A stretch of DNA of 58,085 nucleotides, from assembly GCA_021817825.1 (NCBI GenBank), contig JAKAFS010000011.1:1-58085 (forward strand), written 5' to 3'. The DNA is from Deltaproteobacteria bacterium. GTDB lineage: Bacteria; Desulfobacterota; Syntrophia; Syntrophales; UBA5619. The notes below the pieces were generated by a model, which was given only the letters and a program-made list of their open reading frames with translations, was not told the origin of the DNA and did not search any database. Position numbers and translations under genes: made by a program. Shown piece after piece: positions 51,249 to 58,085 of this stretch (position 1 is the stretch's first letter; each line of letters starts with the position of its first letter).

Positions 51249-52067
51249 ATGAAAAGCCGTTTCCGGTCAACATTGCTGCTCGTGGCGACACTCGTTCTCG
51301 GCACCCTACAGACGGCCGCCGCTCAGGCTCCCAGGGGAGAAAGCATGCTGGAGCAGGTCATGAAAAGGGGCACCCTCAGGGTCGGCATGTCTACCTTCGT
51401 CCCCTGGGCAATGCAGGACAAGACGGGAAACTTCATCGGTTTCGAGATCGACGTGGCCAACCGGGTCGCCAAGGACATGGGGGTCAAGGCGGAATTCATC
51501 CCCACGAAGTGGTCGGGGATCCTCCCGGCCCTCTTGACCGGAAAGTTCGACATCATCATCGGCGGGATGGGAATCCGGCCGGAGCGCAACCTGAAGGTCA
51601 ACTTCTCCCTCCCCTACGATCACACGGGCATGTCGCTCGTGGCCCACAAAAAGCTCACCGCCGGGTTCACGGCGCTCGCGGACTTCAACCGTCCGAACGT
51701 CACCATCGCCGCCCGCACCGGAACCACCGCGGCGACCGCCGTCACCCGGCTCATGCCGAAGGCCAAGCTGCGGCTCTTCGACGACGAATCGCAGGCGATC
51801 CAGGAATTGCTTCTGGGCCGGGTTCACGCCGTCGTCGCCTCGGCGCCGCTGCCGGCCTTCCAGGCGATCGCCCATCCCGACCGGCTCTTTTTGCCCCTCA
51901 AGGAGGACTTCACCCAAGAGCCGATCGGCTTTGCCATCCGCAAGGGCGATCCGGACAGCCTCAATTTCCTCGACAACTGGATCCGCGTGACCGAAGCGGA
52001 GGGCTGGCTGAAGGAGCGCAAACACTACTGGTTCGAAACGAAGGCATGGGAAAAGCTGCTCAAGTAG
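51249..52067 (+). CDS. Amino-acid ABC transporter substrate-binding protein
   Basis: This 272-residue periplasmic protein has a signal peptide (about 1-25) and the family-3 solute-binding pattern (RGTLRVGMSTFVPWAMQDKTGNFIGFEIDVA, in parts), with GMGIRPERNLKVNFSLPY in the ligand domain. It captures a polar amino acid or related ligand. Which one cannot be read from sequence. It lies between the ATPase and permease 2 genes. Confidence 0.95.
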   Translation: MKSRFRSTLLLVATLVLGTLQTAAAQAPRGESMLEQVMKRGTLRVGMSTFVPWAMQDKTGNFIGFEIDVANRVAKDMGVKAEFIPTKWSGILPALLTGKFDIIIGGMGIRPERNLKVNFSLPYDHTGMSLVAHKKLTAGFTALADFNRPNVTIAARTGTTAATAVTRLMPKAKLRLFDDESQAIQELLLGRVHAVVASAPLPAFQAIAHPDRLFLPLKEDFTQEPIGFAIRKGDPDSLNFLDNWIRVTEAEGWLKERKHYWFETKAWEKLLK

Positions 52068-52080
52068 AGGAGAGACATCT

Positions 52081-52953
52081 GTGACGCCCAAGAAGCTCCG
52101 GTTCACGACCCTCGACGGCCTGTTGGTCGCCCTTTTCCTGGGTGTGGCGGGCTTTTTCGTCTATCGGATCGGCGTCGAGATGCAGTACCGCTGGCAGTGG
52201 CCGCTCCTCCTCCAGTACCTCGTCCGCACCGACGGCGACCATTGGCTGGCCGGCCCGCTCGCCCGGGGGTTTTTGACGACCGTCAAGCTGAGCCTCTGGG
52301 CGATGTTCCTGGCAACGCTGCTGGGAACATTGATGGGGCTCCTCCGGGTGAGTCGGGGGCTCTTCCGCCGTCTCGTCCCTTTCGGTTACGTCGAACTGGT
52401 CCGGAACCTCCCGCCGCTGGTCCTGGTCTTCATCGTCTATTTCTTCATCGGCGAGCGGATCATGGCCCTCCTGGGTGTGGAGCAGCTGGTCCGCACGGCA
52501 TCCCCGGAGGTACAAGGCCTCCTCGGCTTTCTCTTCGCCCCCCCGGCGCGGCTCTCCGGCTTTCTCGCAGGACTGGCCACGCTTGTCCTTTACGAGGGGG
52601 CCTACATCGCCGAGATCGTCCGGGCCGGTATCCAGTCCATCGAAAAGGGGCAATGGGAGGCCGCCCACGCCCTGGGGCTCTCCTACCGGCAGCAGCTGCG
52701 CTTCGTCATCGCGCCCCAGGCTTTCCGGCGGATATTGCCCTCGCTGGCCGGGCAGCTCATCTCGACGATCAAGGACTCGGCCATCGTCTCGGTCATTTCC
52801 ATCCCCGAGTTGACCTTCCAGGGACTGGAGATCATGAGCGCCACTTACCTGACGTTCGAAACCTGGATCACGATCACGGCCCTCTATTTTTTACTGACCT
52901 TCGCCTGCTCGCTGGGGGTAAGGCATCTGGAAAACGCCCTGCGGCCTGGGTAA
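52081..52953 (+). CDS. Polar amino-acid ABC transporter permease 2
   Basis: This 290-residue permease pairs with permease 1. The EAA motif is GQWEAAHALGLSYRQQLRFVIAPQAFRR and the core includes YVELVRNLPPLVLVFIVYF. It has an extra N-terminal helix. It starts with GTG (52081) after agaggagag, 13 bases after the binding protein gene. The gene order permease-ATPase-binding protein-permease is a common variation of this family. Confidence 0.93.
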   Translation: MTPKKLRFTTLDGLLVALFLGVAGFFVYRIGVEMQYRWQWPLLLQYLVRTDGDHWLAGPLARGFLTTVKLSLWAMFLATLLGTLMGLLRVSRGLFRRLVPFGYVELVRNLPPLVLVFIVYFFIGERIMALLGVEQLVRTASPEVQGLLGFLFAPPARLSGFLAGLATLVLYEGAYIAEIVRAGIQSIEKGQWEAAHALGLSYRQQLRFVIAPQAFRRILPSLAGQLISTIKDSAIVSVISIPELTFQGLEIMSATYLTFETWITITALYFLLTFACSLGVRHLENALRPG

Positions 52954-52959
52954 AAAAAC

Positions 52960-53397
52960 ATGCGCCTCTGGAGTTTACATCCCCGGTACCTGGATCCGGC
53001 CGGTTTGGTCGCCCTTTGGCGGGAGGCCCTGCTGGCCCGCGCCGTTCTTCGGGGGGCCACCCGGGGCTACCGATCGCATCCGCAGCTGCTCCGCTTTCGG
53101 AACCAGGCGGATCCCGAAGCGGCGATCGCCGCCTACCTGGGGGAAGTCCTGGCCGAGGCAAAACGGCGCGGCTACCGCTTCGACGCCGGAAAAATCGGCG
53201 CGCCCCGTACCGTTCCGGCCATTCCCGTCACCTGCGGCCAACTCTGCTTCGAACGTGACCATCTGCTGAAGAAGCTGACCCTCCGCAATCCTGCCGCCCG
53301 CAAGGCCCTCAGAAACACCACGGAACCTGTTCCGCATCCGCTGTTCACGATCGTTCCCGGCAAGAGGGAATCCTGGGAAAAGACGAAGGAGCGCTAA
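52960..53397 (+). CDS. Pyrimidine-dimer DNA glycosylase (T4 endonuclease V-like)
   Basis: This 145-residue protein matches the bacterial pyrimidine-dimer glycosylase (Pyr_excise) pattern: MRLWSLHPRYLDPAGLVALW, then GYRSHPQLLRFR, and a YRFDAGKI segment near the middle. It excises UV-induced dimers. The start overlaps no gene but lies only six bases after the permease 2 stop, so it may be transcribed with the transporter. Two other repair genes (nfo at 54330, and rmuC at 29605) are in the window. Confidence 0.88.
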   Translation: MRLWSLHPRYLDPAGLVALWREALLARAVLRGATRGYRSHPQLLRFRNQADPEAAIAAYLGEVLAEAKRRGYRFDAGKIGAPRTVPAIPVTCGQLCFERDHLLKKLTLRNPAARKALRNTTEPVPHPLFTIVPGKRESWEKTKER

Positions 53398-53430
53398 CGA
53401 CCGCAAGTTTTTCTGCCCTGTGGGGGCAAG

Positions 53431-53474
53431 GGATCGGACCGCCCTTCGCATAAACGCGGAATGCGGCCCGATCC
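53431..53474. repeat. Long inverted repeat between the glycosylase and rubrerythrin genes
   Basis: ggatcgg-a-ccgc (53431-53442) pairs with gcgg-c-ccgatcc (53463-53474) with one mismatch and a loop of about 20 bases. It lies between convergent genes and may end transcription from both, though it has no T-run. Confidence 0.45.
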
Positions 53475-53483
53475 TCCGGCCTA

Positions 53484-54065
53484 TCAGTAATTTTCGGCCA
53501 GCAGTTCGTAGTGGGCCTGCGGGTGCTTGCAGGCGGGGCAGATCTTCGGCGCCGCCTTTCCCTCGAAGACATAGCCGCAATTGGCGCAGTGCCACTTGAC
53601 CGCCTTGTCCTTCTTGAAAACCTGCTTCTTGGCGATATTGGCGATCAGCTTGCGGTAACGGGCCTCATGGAAGGCCTCCACCTTGGCGATCTGGGCAAAG
53701 GACTGGGCGATATCGGAGAATCCCTCCGCCTTGGCCGTTTTTTCAAAATCGGCATAAAGGGTGGACCACTCCAGCTTTTCTCCCGCCGCCGCCGCTGCGA
53801 GGTTCTCCTTCGTCTTGCCGATCATACCGGCGGGATAGGCGGCCACGATCTCCACGTCCCCTCCCTGAAGGTACTGGAAGAACACCTTGGCGTGTTCCTT
53901 CTCGTTTTCCGCCGTCTCGACAAAGATGTTGGCAATCTGCTCGTAACCTTCTTTCCGGGCCTGGCTGGCGAAATAGGTGTACCGGTTCCGGGCCTGGGAT
54001 TCCCCGGCAAAGGCGGCCAGCAGGTTCTTTTCCGTCTGGGATCCCTTGAATGCTTTTTTAGCCAT
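53484..54065 (-). CDS. Rubrerythrin
   Basis: This 193-residue cytosolic protein has a four-helix ferritin-like di-iron domain with ESQARNRY and ENEKEHAKVF (ExxH-type iron ligands) and a C-terminal rubredoxin-like Fe(Cys)4 site (CANCG and CPACK). It reduces hydrogen peroxide in anaerobes. The start has aggaggagg. A good promoter lies upstream on the same strand. Confidence 0.96.
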   Translation of the reverse strand: MAKKAFKGSQTEKNLLAAFAGESQARNRYTYFASQARKEGYEQIANIFVETAENEKEHAKVFFQYLQGGDVEIVAAYPAGMIGKTKENLAAAAAGEKLEWSTLYADFEKTAKAEGFSDIAQSFAQIAKVEAFHEARYRKLIANIAKKQVFKKDKAVKWHCANCGYVFEGKAAPKICPACKHPQAHYELLAENY

Positions 54066-54186
54066 GCGCGTCTACCTCCTCCTGATAGATTAGATGATTT
54101 CGATCCATTTTCCCTTCTTCTGCCGCCCGAGGCCGGCCGTTGCGGACCGTGGTGCAAAGGCCCTTCGTTTACCGCGGCTGGAAAAC

Positions 54187-54215
54187 ACTTTAACGGGAAA
54201 ACAGAAGCCTGTCAA
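54187..54215 (-). promoter_or_regulatory. Sigma70-like promoter of rubrerythrin
   Basis: On the minus strand TTGACA (54210-54215) and TAAAGT (54187-54192) are separated by 17 bases. The leader to the start codon (54065) is about 115 bases. I see no PerR-type box that I can name. Confidence 0.6.
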
Positions 54216-54329
54216 TTTTGATCGAGATGCTTTCCGCCACCACTTCCCGCTTGACGGGTCGGGACTTTTATCTTAAGGCTCTTTTTCCCCTTGGGGAAAT
54301 CGGGAAAGAATCGCAGAAGAGGAAACGAA

Positions 54330-55178
54330 ATGAAATATGTCGGCGCCCATGTGAGCACCGCCGGGGGCTTGGACAAGGCGCCTCAAAACGCCGCCGGAAT
54401 CGGCGCCCGGGCCTTTGCCCTCTTCACCCGCAATCAGCGGCAATGGGCGGCCAAACCGCTCACGGCAGCCGAGGCGGCTGCCTTCCGGAAGCAATGCCAA
54501 AAGGCCGGCTACGGACCGGACCAGATCCTCGCCCACGACAGCTATCTGATCAACCTGGGCCATCCGGAAGCGGAAGCCCTCGCCAAATCCCGAGACGCCT
54601 TCGTTTCCGAACTGCGCCGTTGCGAAGCCCTCGGCATCACCCGGCTCAACTTCCATCCCGGAAGCCATTTGCGCAGCCTTCCGGAAGAGGAGTGTCTGAA
54701 ACGGATCGCCGAGTCGATCGACATCGCCCTCTCCGAAACCTCGGGAGTGACCGCCGTCATCGAAAATACGGCCGGCCAGGGGAGCAATCTCGGTTTTCGC
54801 TTCGAGCAGCTCGCCCGGATCATCGACCGGGTCGGGGACAAGAGCCGGGTGGGCGTCTGTCTCGATACGGCCCACGCCTTTGCCGCCGGCTACGACCTGC
54901 GGACGGCGGAGTCCTTCGCCGCAACGCTGGAGGAGTTCGCCAGGCTGATCGGCTTTGCCTATCTCAAGGGGGTTCACCTCAACGATTCGCAGGCCGACTT
55001 CGGAAGCCGCGTGGACCGCCACGCCTCGCTCGGAGAGGGAAAACTGGGGCTTGCGCCCTTTTTCCTGATCATGGGCGACCCGCGTTTCGATGCCATCCCG
55101 CTCATCTTGGAGACGCCGCAGCCGGAACGGTGGGCGGCGGAGATCGCCCTTCTCTATGGATCGGCAGGGACCGATTGA
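54330..55178 (+). CDS. nfo: Endonuclease IV (AP endonuclease)
   Basis: This 282-residue protein cuts the backbone at abasic sites in DNA repair. It has the TIM-barrel signatures of the family: [53 protein letters not shown], and [22 protein letters not shown], holding the three-zinc ligands. The start ATG 54330 (site gaagagga) is preferred over an in-frame ATG 39 bases upstream. The gene is divergent from rubrerythrin, an arrangement that suits shared oxidative stress control. Confidence 0.95.
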   Translation: MKYVGAHVSTAGGLDKAPQNAAGIGARAFALFTRNQRQWAAKPLTAAEAAAFRKQCQKAGYGPDQILAHDSYLINLGHPEAEALAKSRDAFVSELRRCEALGITRLNFHPGSHLRSLPEEECLKRIAESIDIALSETSGVTAVIENTAGQGSNLGFRFEQLARIIDRVGDKSRVGVCLDTAHAFAAGYDLRTAESFAATLEEFARLIGFAYLKGVHLNDSQADFGSRVDRHASLGEGKLGLAPFFLIMGDPRFDAIPLILETPQPERWAAEIALLYGSAGTD

Positions 55179-55489
55179 CGGTGGAATCCGCTGCGCGATT
55201 CCGCCCGCTGATCCTGCCACAGGACTGGCAATGATTCATCGCCATCGGCATAGGAAGCAGACGACCTCCAGGCCGACAAGCCTTTGATTTTTACGTGTTC
55301 ACATACCATGTTACAGACCGCCGCCGGCAAGACACGAATCCCCTCGACAAGGGGACTTCGGACACTTTTTTCTTGTCAGTTTTGCCGATTCCGTATAAAG
55401 CATTCCCGAGTCAATACGTGCCCTGCTGAACGCCGGATTGCCTCTCGTGATGTGCGGCATTGACCGGATATAGAGGAACGGATGGAATC
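55179..55489 (+). other. Intergenic region with a promoter candidate for the J-receiver gene
   Basis: No gene is supported between nfo and the next start. TTGTCA (55373-55378) and TATAAA (55394-55399) are 15 bases apart, a short spacer. A small cccct/agggg hairpin with a T-rich stretch after it lies at about 55340-55372 and could end nfo transcription. Confidence 0.45.
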
Positions 55490-56173
55490 ATGGATAAGTT
55501 GATCTTGATTGAGCGAGAGCTCATCTTTCTGGGACTGCTGGATAAAGCCCGGGAAATCTATCATGAGTTCGGCAGCAACGGCGCCTTATCGTACATCAAG
55601 TCCAGCTATCACCTGTTGAGCAAGGTGTATCACCCCGATTTGAATCCGGGCAATGAAAAAAAGGCAAAAAGCCTACAGCAGCGGCTGAATCACGTCAGCG
55701 AACTGATCAGCCAGGCCAGCGACGCAGAACTGGTCGGCCTGCTCCAGAAGGGGCAAAAGGAAGAAGCTCCCGGCCGGAAGAAGAAGGTCCTGGTCGTCGA
55801 AGACGAGTTCGGCCTTCAGGAAACCTTTCGCGACGTTTTCCGCCTGGAAGGCTACGATGTGCGGGTGGCGGTGGATGGGGAAAACGGCTACCAGACCTTT
55901 CTCGAATTCAAGCCCGATCTGCTTTTCACCGACGTGGTCATGCCCAAAATGACCGGCATCGAATTGGTCAAAAAGATCCGCCAGGATCATCCGAAAATCA
56001 AAGTAATCTATATCAGCGGATTTTTCGGTTTGAGAAACATGAAACGGGATCTGAACGAAGACGTTTTGAAATACGGCTATCCCTGCCTTTCGAAACCTTT
56101 CAAGATCAGCGCCATGCTGGAATTGGTAGACGAATATCTGAACGACCGAATGGAACTACAGGGATACCCGTAG
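55490..56173 (+). CDS. J-domain-like / receiver-domain fusion protein
   Basis: This 227-residue protein has an N-terminal J-domain-like helical region (about 1-75) with HPD (48-50, KVYHPDLNPG) and a receiver domain (about 98-220) with E104/D105, phospho-acceptor D148 (DLLFTDVVMPKMTG), a Ser in ISGFF and K202 (SKPF). A receiver fused to a J-like domain suggests phospho-control of a chaperone partner or recruitment of DnaK. The ATG at 55490 has only a weak purine-rich upstream site. The next gene starts 71 bases later on the same strand. Confidence 0.8.
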   Translation: MDKLILIERELIFLGLLDKAREIYHEFGSNGALSYIKSSYHLLSKVYHPDLNPGNEKKAKSLQQRLNHVSELISQASDAELVGLLQKGQKEEAPGRKKKVLVVEDEFGLQETFRDVFRLEGYDVRVAVDGENGYQTFLEFKPDLLFTDVVMPKMTGIELVKKIRQDHPKIKVIYISGFFGLRNMKRDLNEDVLKYGYPCLSKPFKISAMLELVDEYLNDRMELQGYP

Positions 56174-56244
56174 GCTTCGGCAGTCTTTGCTCTTCAGCTT
56201 CCGCAATTCCTGTAAAACGCCAGACCCCATTCCTGGAGGCGTCT

Positions 56245-56922
56245 ATGATTCCCTGGCAGCTTCTCGACAGCGCAGCCGTGCCCGGAGAAAACAAAACACT
56301 GTACCTTTACCGACGCGGGGAAGAATTCTCGATCCGAGTGGACGGTTCCGAACTCATGAACAGCCGCGTTCACGGATCCGAGGAGAGGCTGGCGGAGCTC
56401 GCCTGCGCAGCCATCGCCTCGCTTTCCAGCCCTCGGGTCCTGATCGGCGGATTGGGCATGGGGTACACTCTGGCCGCGGCGCTGAGCCGGCTCGGCCCGG
56501 AAAGCCGGGGGGTGGTGGCCGAACTCGTGCCGGCGGTGGTGGCCTGGAACCGAGGACCGCTTGCCGTCCTGGCCGGCGCTCCCCTTGCCGACCAGCGGGT
56601 GACGGTTCGAGAAGGGGACGTCGGGCAGCTGGTCCAGGCAGCGCAGCAGGATTTCGATGCCATCCTGCTCGATGTGGACAACGGTCCCCGGGGTCTGACC
56701 CGGGCAGGCAACGGCCGACTCTACCGGCCGGCAGGATTGTCCGAAGCCTTTCGGGCATTGCGACCGGGAGGCGTGTTTGCCCTCTGGTCGGCAAGTCCCC
56801 TGGGGACTTTTGCCGAGCGGCTGCGCCGGGCTGGATTCACCGTCGACGAGCGAGCCGTCCGGGCGCGAGGAACCCAGGGGGGCGGATTTCACACCCTCTG
56901 GCTGGCCCGGCGCATGGCCTGA
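56245..56922 (+). CDS. Spermidine-synthase-like protein (SAM-dependent fold)
   Basis: This 225-residue protein resembles the spermidine/spermine synthase family: RVLIGGLGMGYTLAAAL (nucleotide-binding Gly loop), VVAELVPAVVAWNR, FDAILLDVDNGP (acidic catalytic region) and LRPGGVFALWSA. It is shorter than SpeE (about 280) and lacks much of the N-terminal domain, so it could be a related methyltransferase. The start has a ctggagg site. No decarboxylase of polyamine synthesis is nearby. Confidence 0.8.
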   Translation: MIPWQLLDSAAVPGENKTLYLYRRGEEFSIRVDGSELMNSRVHGSEERLAELACAAIASLSSPRVLIGGLGMGYTLAAALSRLGPESRGVVAELVPAVVAWNRGPLAVLAGAPLADQRVTVREGDVGQLVQAAQQDFDAILLDVDNGPRGLTRAGNGRLYRPAGLSEAFRALRPGGVFALWSASPLGTFAERLRRAGFTVDERAVRARGTQGGGFHTLWLARRMA

Positions 56923-57026
56923 TCGGGGTCCGTTGCCCCCATCGTTCCACGGGAACGGGCGGCCTCTCCGCACCCAGGTTGATCCTCAGGATATCCCGGC
57001 TTTTCCTCTTTATTGTGAAAAAACCC

Positions 57027-57054
57027 TTTACTTCAAGGATTCTGGGCCTATGAT
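57027..57054 (+). promoter_or_regulatory. Sigma70-like promoter of the 57101 gene
   Basis: TTTACT (57027-57032) and TATGAT (57049-57054) are separated by 16 bases. Confidence 0.5.
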
Positions 57055-57100
57055 GGAGGCGTTCGAGCGGCACGCTCCATACCCATTTATCTGAGGAACG

Positions 57101-57658
57101 ATGGCCTTACGACTGCCGAAAACGGTGGAGTCCGACCCGCGAGGGTCGCAATTGTTGCGCGATTTGACCACCCAGTCCCGCCTGCTGTGGCCCAAAAGTG
57201 CGATCGGAACACCGGTAGCCGTGCTAACCGCGGAATTGGCGGCGGCCCTGCGGAACGCCTATGGCGCCGGACAGGTGGTTCGCGGCCTGGAAACTGCGGA
57301 GCGCCGGCTTGCGGCAGAGGAGCGGGGGCTGCAGATGGCCGCCAAGCAGGCAGGCACGCCGCGCGGCGTGCGTATTTCCCGTCTGCTGCTCCTGGCTAAC
57401 GACGGAGCGGAGCGCTTTTACCGAAACATAGAAACGCTGCTGCTGCGTCATGGGCTGCGGGTCCTGGCGGTACGGCTGGAACTGGACGAAAAGGGACTGG
57501 GAGAATTGCTTTTCGGGCCTGGGCACGTCGCCCGGCTGTTGATGCTGGAACACAAGCAGGCCGTCGCTTCGGTTCTCCTGGCGCTGGCCGGTCAATGGGA
57601 GGCTTCCAGAGGTTCAAACACCCTGCGACACCCTCCCGGGGATGGATTGCGGCCGTGA
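57101..57658 (+). CDS. Conserved-looking soluble protein, unknown family
   Basis: This 185-residue protein has a helical, Ala/Arg/Leu-rich composition without a signal peptide or membrane segment. The coding pattern is like its neighbours and a promoter and start codon are in place, so it is likely real. No motif was recognised. It is followed by the secreted protein at 57688 and may share its transcript. Confidence 0.5.
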   Translation: MALRLPKTVESDPRGSQLLRDLTTQSRLLWPKSAIGTPVAVLTAELAAALRNAYGAGQVVRGLETAERRLAAEERGLQMAAKQAGTPRGVRISRLLLLANDGAERFYRNIETLLLRHGLRVLAVRLELDEKGLGELLFGPGHVARLLMLEHKQAVASVLLALAGQWEASRGSNTLRHPPGDGLRP

Positions 57659-57687
57659 TGTTTACCCGAACCAAGAGGGAAAATCGC

Positions 57688-58085
57688 ATGAAAAAGTTGC
57701 TGATGGCTCCCCTGGTCTTTCTGACCCTTTGTTTTCCCCTACAGACAGCGACGGCGCTGCACGCCGAGACCAAGGAAATCGTTTCCGAAGGCACCTATAT
57801 CATGGGCGACGGAGAAACGCCCCTCGTCGCGGAAAGCCGGGCCGTCGAACAGGCGAAGCGTAGCGCGGTGGAGCAGGCCGGGACATACGTCACGAGTTAC
57901 TCGCAGGTGAAAAATTTTCAGATCGAAAAGGATGAGATCGAGGTGCTTGCCTCCGGACTGCTGGCTATCAGTGTCCTCGACAAGAAACGGACACTCGAGG
58001 GCGACGCCATCAAGTTCTGGGTCAAGATCAGGGCGATCGTGACACCCGACAAGATCGGCGTGACCACGGAGCGGATCAGGGAGAA
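57688..58085 (+). CDS. Secreted protein with a DUF4384/FlgT-like N-terminal domain (partial)
   Basis: The first 132 residues run to the window edge and continue beyond it. A signal peptide (about 1-24, LLMAPLVFLTLCFPLQTATA) is followed by EIVSEGTYIMGDGETPLVAESRAVEQAKRSAVEQAG in parts, the domain often seen before periplasmic DUF4384 or FlgT-like modules. The start ATG (57688) has an aagaggga site. A related N-terminus occurs in the protein at 17163. The full length is unknown. Confidence 0.7.
   Translation, partial: MKKLLMAPLVFLTLCFPLQTATALHAETKEIVSEGTYIMGDGETPLVAESRAVEQAKRSAVEQAGTYVTSYSQVKNFQIEKDEIEVLASGLLAISVLDKKRTLEGDAIKFWVKIRAIVTPDKIGVTTERIRE

Noticed and set aside
1-58085. CRISPR array, prophage or insertion sequence
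   Set aside because: No regularly spaced repeats, integrase, transposase or phage structural gene was recognised. The repeat at 11682 has no transposase.

Overview
The window looks like a chromosomal piece of a GC-rich, anaerobic, Gram-negative bacterium, most likely a deltaproteobacterium (Desulfobacterota, perhaps near Syntrophales). The reasons are outer-membrane proteins (OmpA type, TolC type, a small beta-barrel), many lipoproteins, rubrerythrin, a selenocysteine-containing SelD, a CHASE2 nucleotide cyclase, response regulators with a Zn-finger tail of deltaproteobacterial type, and DUF2284 and FmdB proteins. The taxonomy is inference. No phage, insertion sequence or CRISPR array was seen.

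Layout. 1-1350: end of an unknown gene and two single-domain response regulators. 1413-2992: DEAD-box RNA helicase with a sigma70-like promoter and a long leader. 3011-6887 (minus): a five-gene cluster with a 38-codon ORF, a lipoprotein with an alpha/alpha-toroid and a class II terpene-cyclase-like DxDD motif, a small secreted protein, a UbiA-type prenyltransferase with a long membrane N-terminus, and a secreted ten-cysteine protein, closed by a strong hairpin. 7210-7285: tRNA-Thr(CGU). 7402-16865: CHASE2 nucleotide cyclase, alanine racemase with a C-terminal extension of about 270 residues, an internally duplicated secreted protein, a first D-Ala-D-Ala ligase paralogue, a DUF2284 protein, an outer-membrane barrel and a second ligase paralogue. 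17163-21591: DUF4384 protein, frameshifted HExxH protein, FmdB, DHH phosphoesterase, OmpA. 21774-28996 (minus): TetR, RND adaptor, RND pump and TolC as a tightly coupled efflux operon, followed by a lipase. 29148-34629: zincin, RmuC, RRM protein, a PHPT1-like protein, an MFS transporter and a cold-shock protein. 34749-41358: glycerol kinase, cyclophilin, alcohol dehydrogenase, EamA exporter, a low-GC toxin-antitoxin islet and selenocysteine-containing SelD. 41629-48305: threonine synthase, YihY fused to a cyclic-nucleotide-binding domain, radical SAM protein, a DUF985 cupin with an in-frame TGA, and a J-domain protein. 48374-53397: nucleoside transporter, a complete polar amino-acid ABC transporter and a pyrimidine-dimer glycosylase. 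53484-58085: rubrerythrin, endonuclease IV, a J-domain/receiver fusion, a spermidine-synthase-like protein and partial secreted proteins.

The most interesting items are: (1) the D-alanine locus, where two ligase paralogues carry different active-site substitutions, one of them the Tyr-to-Phe change known to favour D-Ala-D-lactate formation; (2) the prenyltransferase/cyclase-like/small-secreted-protein cluster; (3) SelD and a possible new selenoprotein (DUF985), both broken by TGA in a naive reading; (4) similar terminator-like hairpins in the leaders of two RNA-chaperone genes. All family assignments are by eye from motifs; no database search was run.
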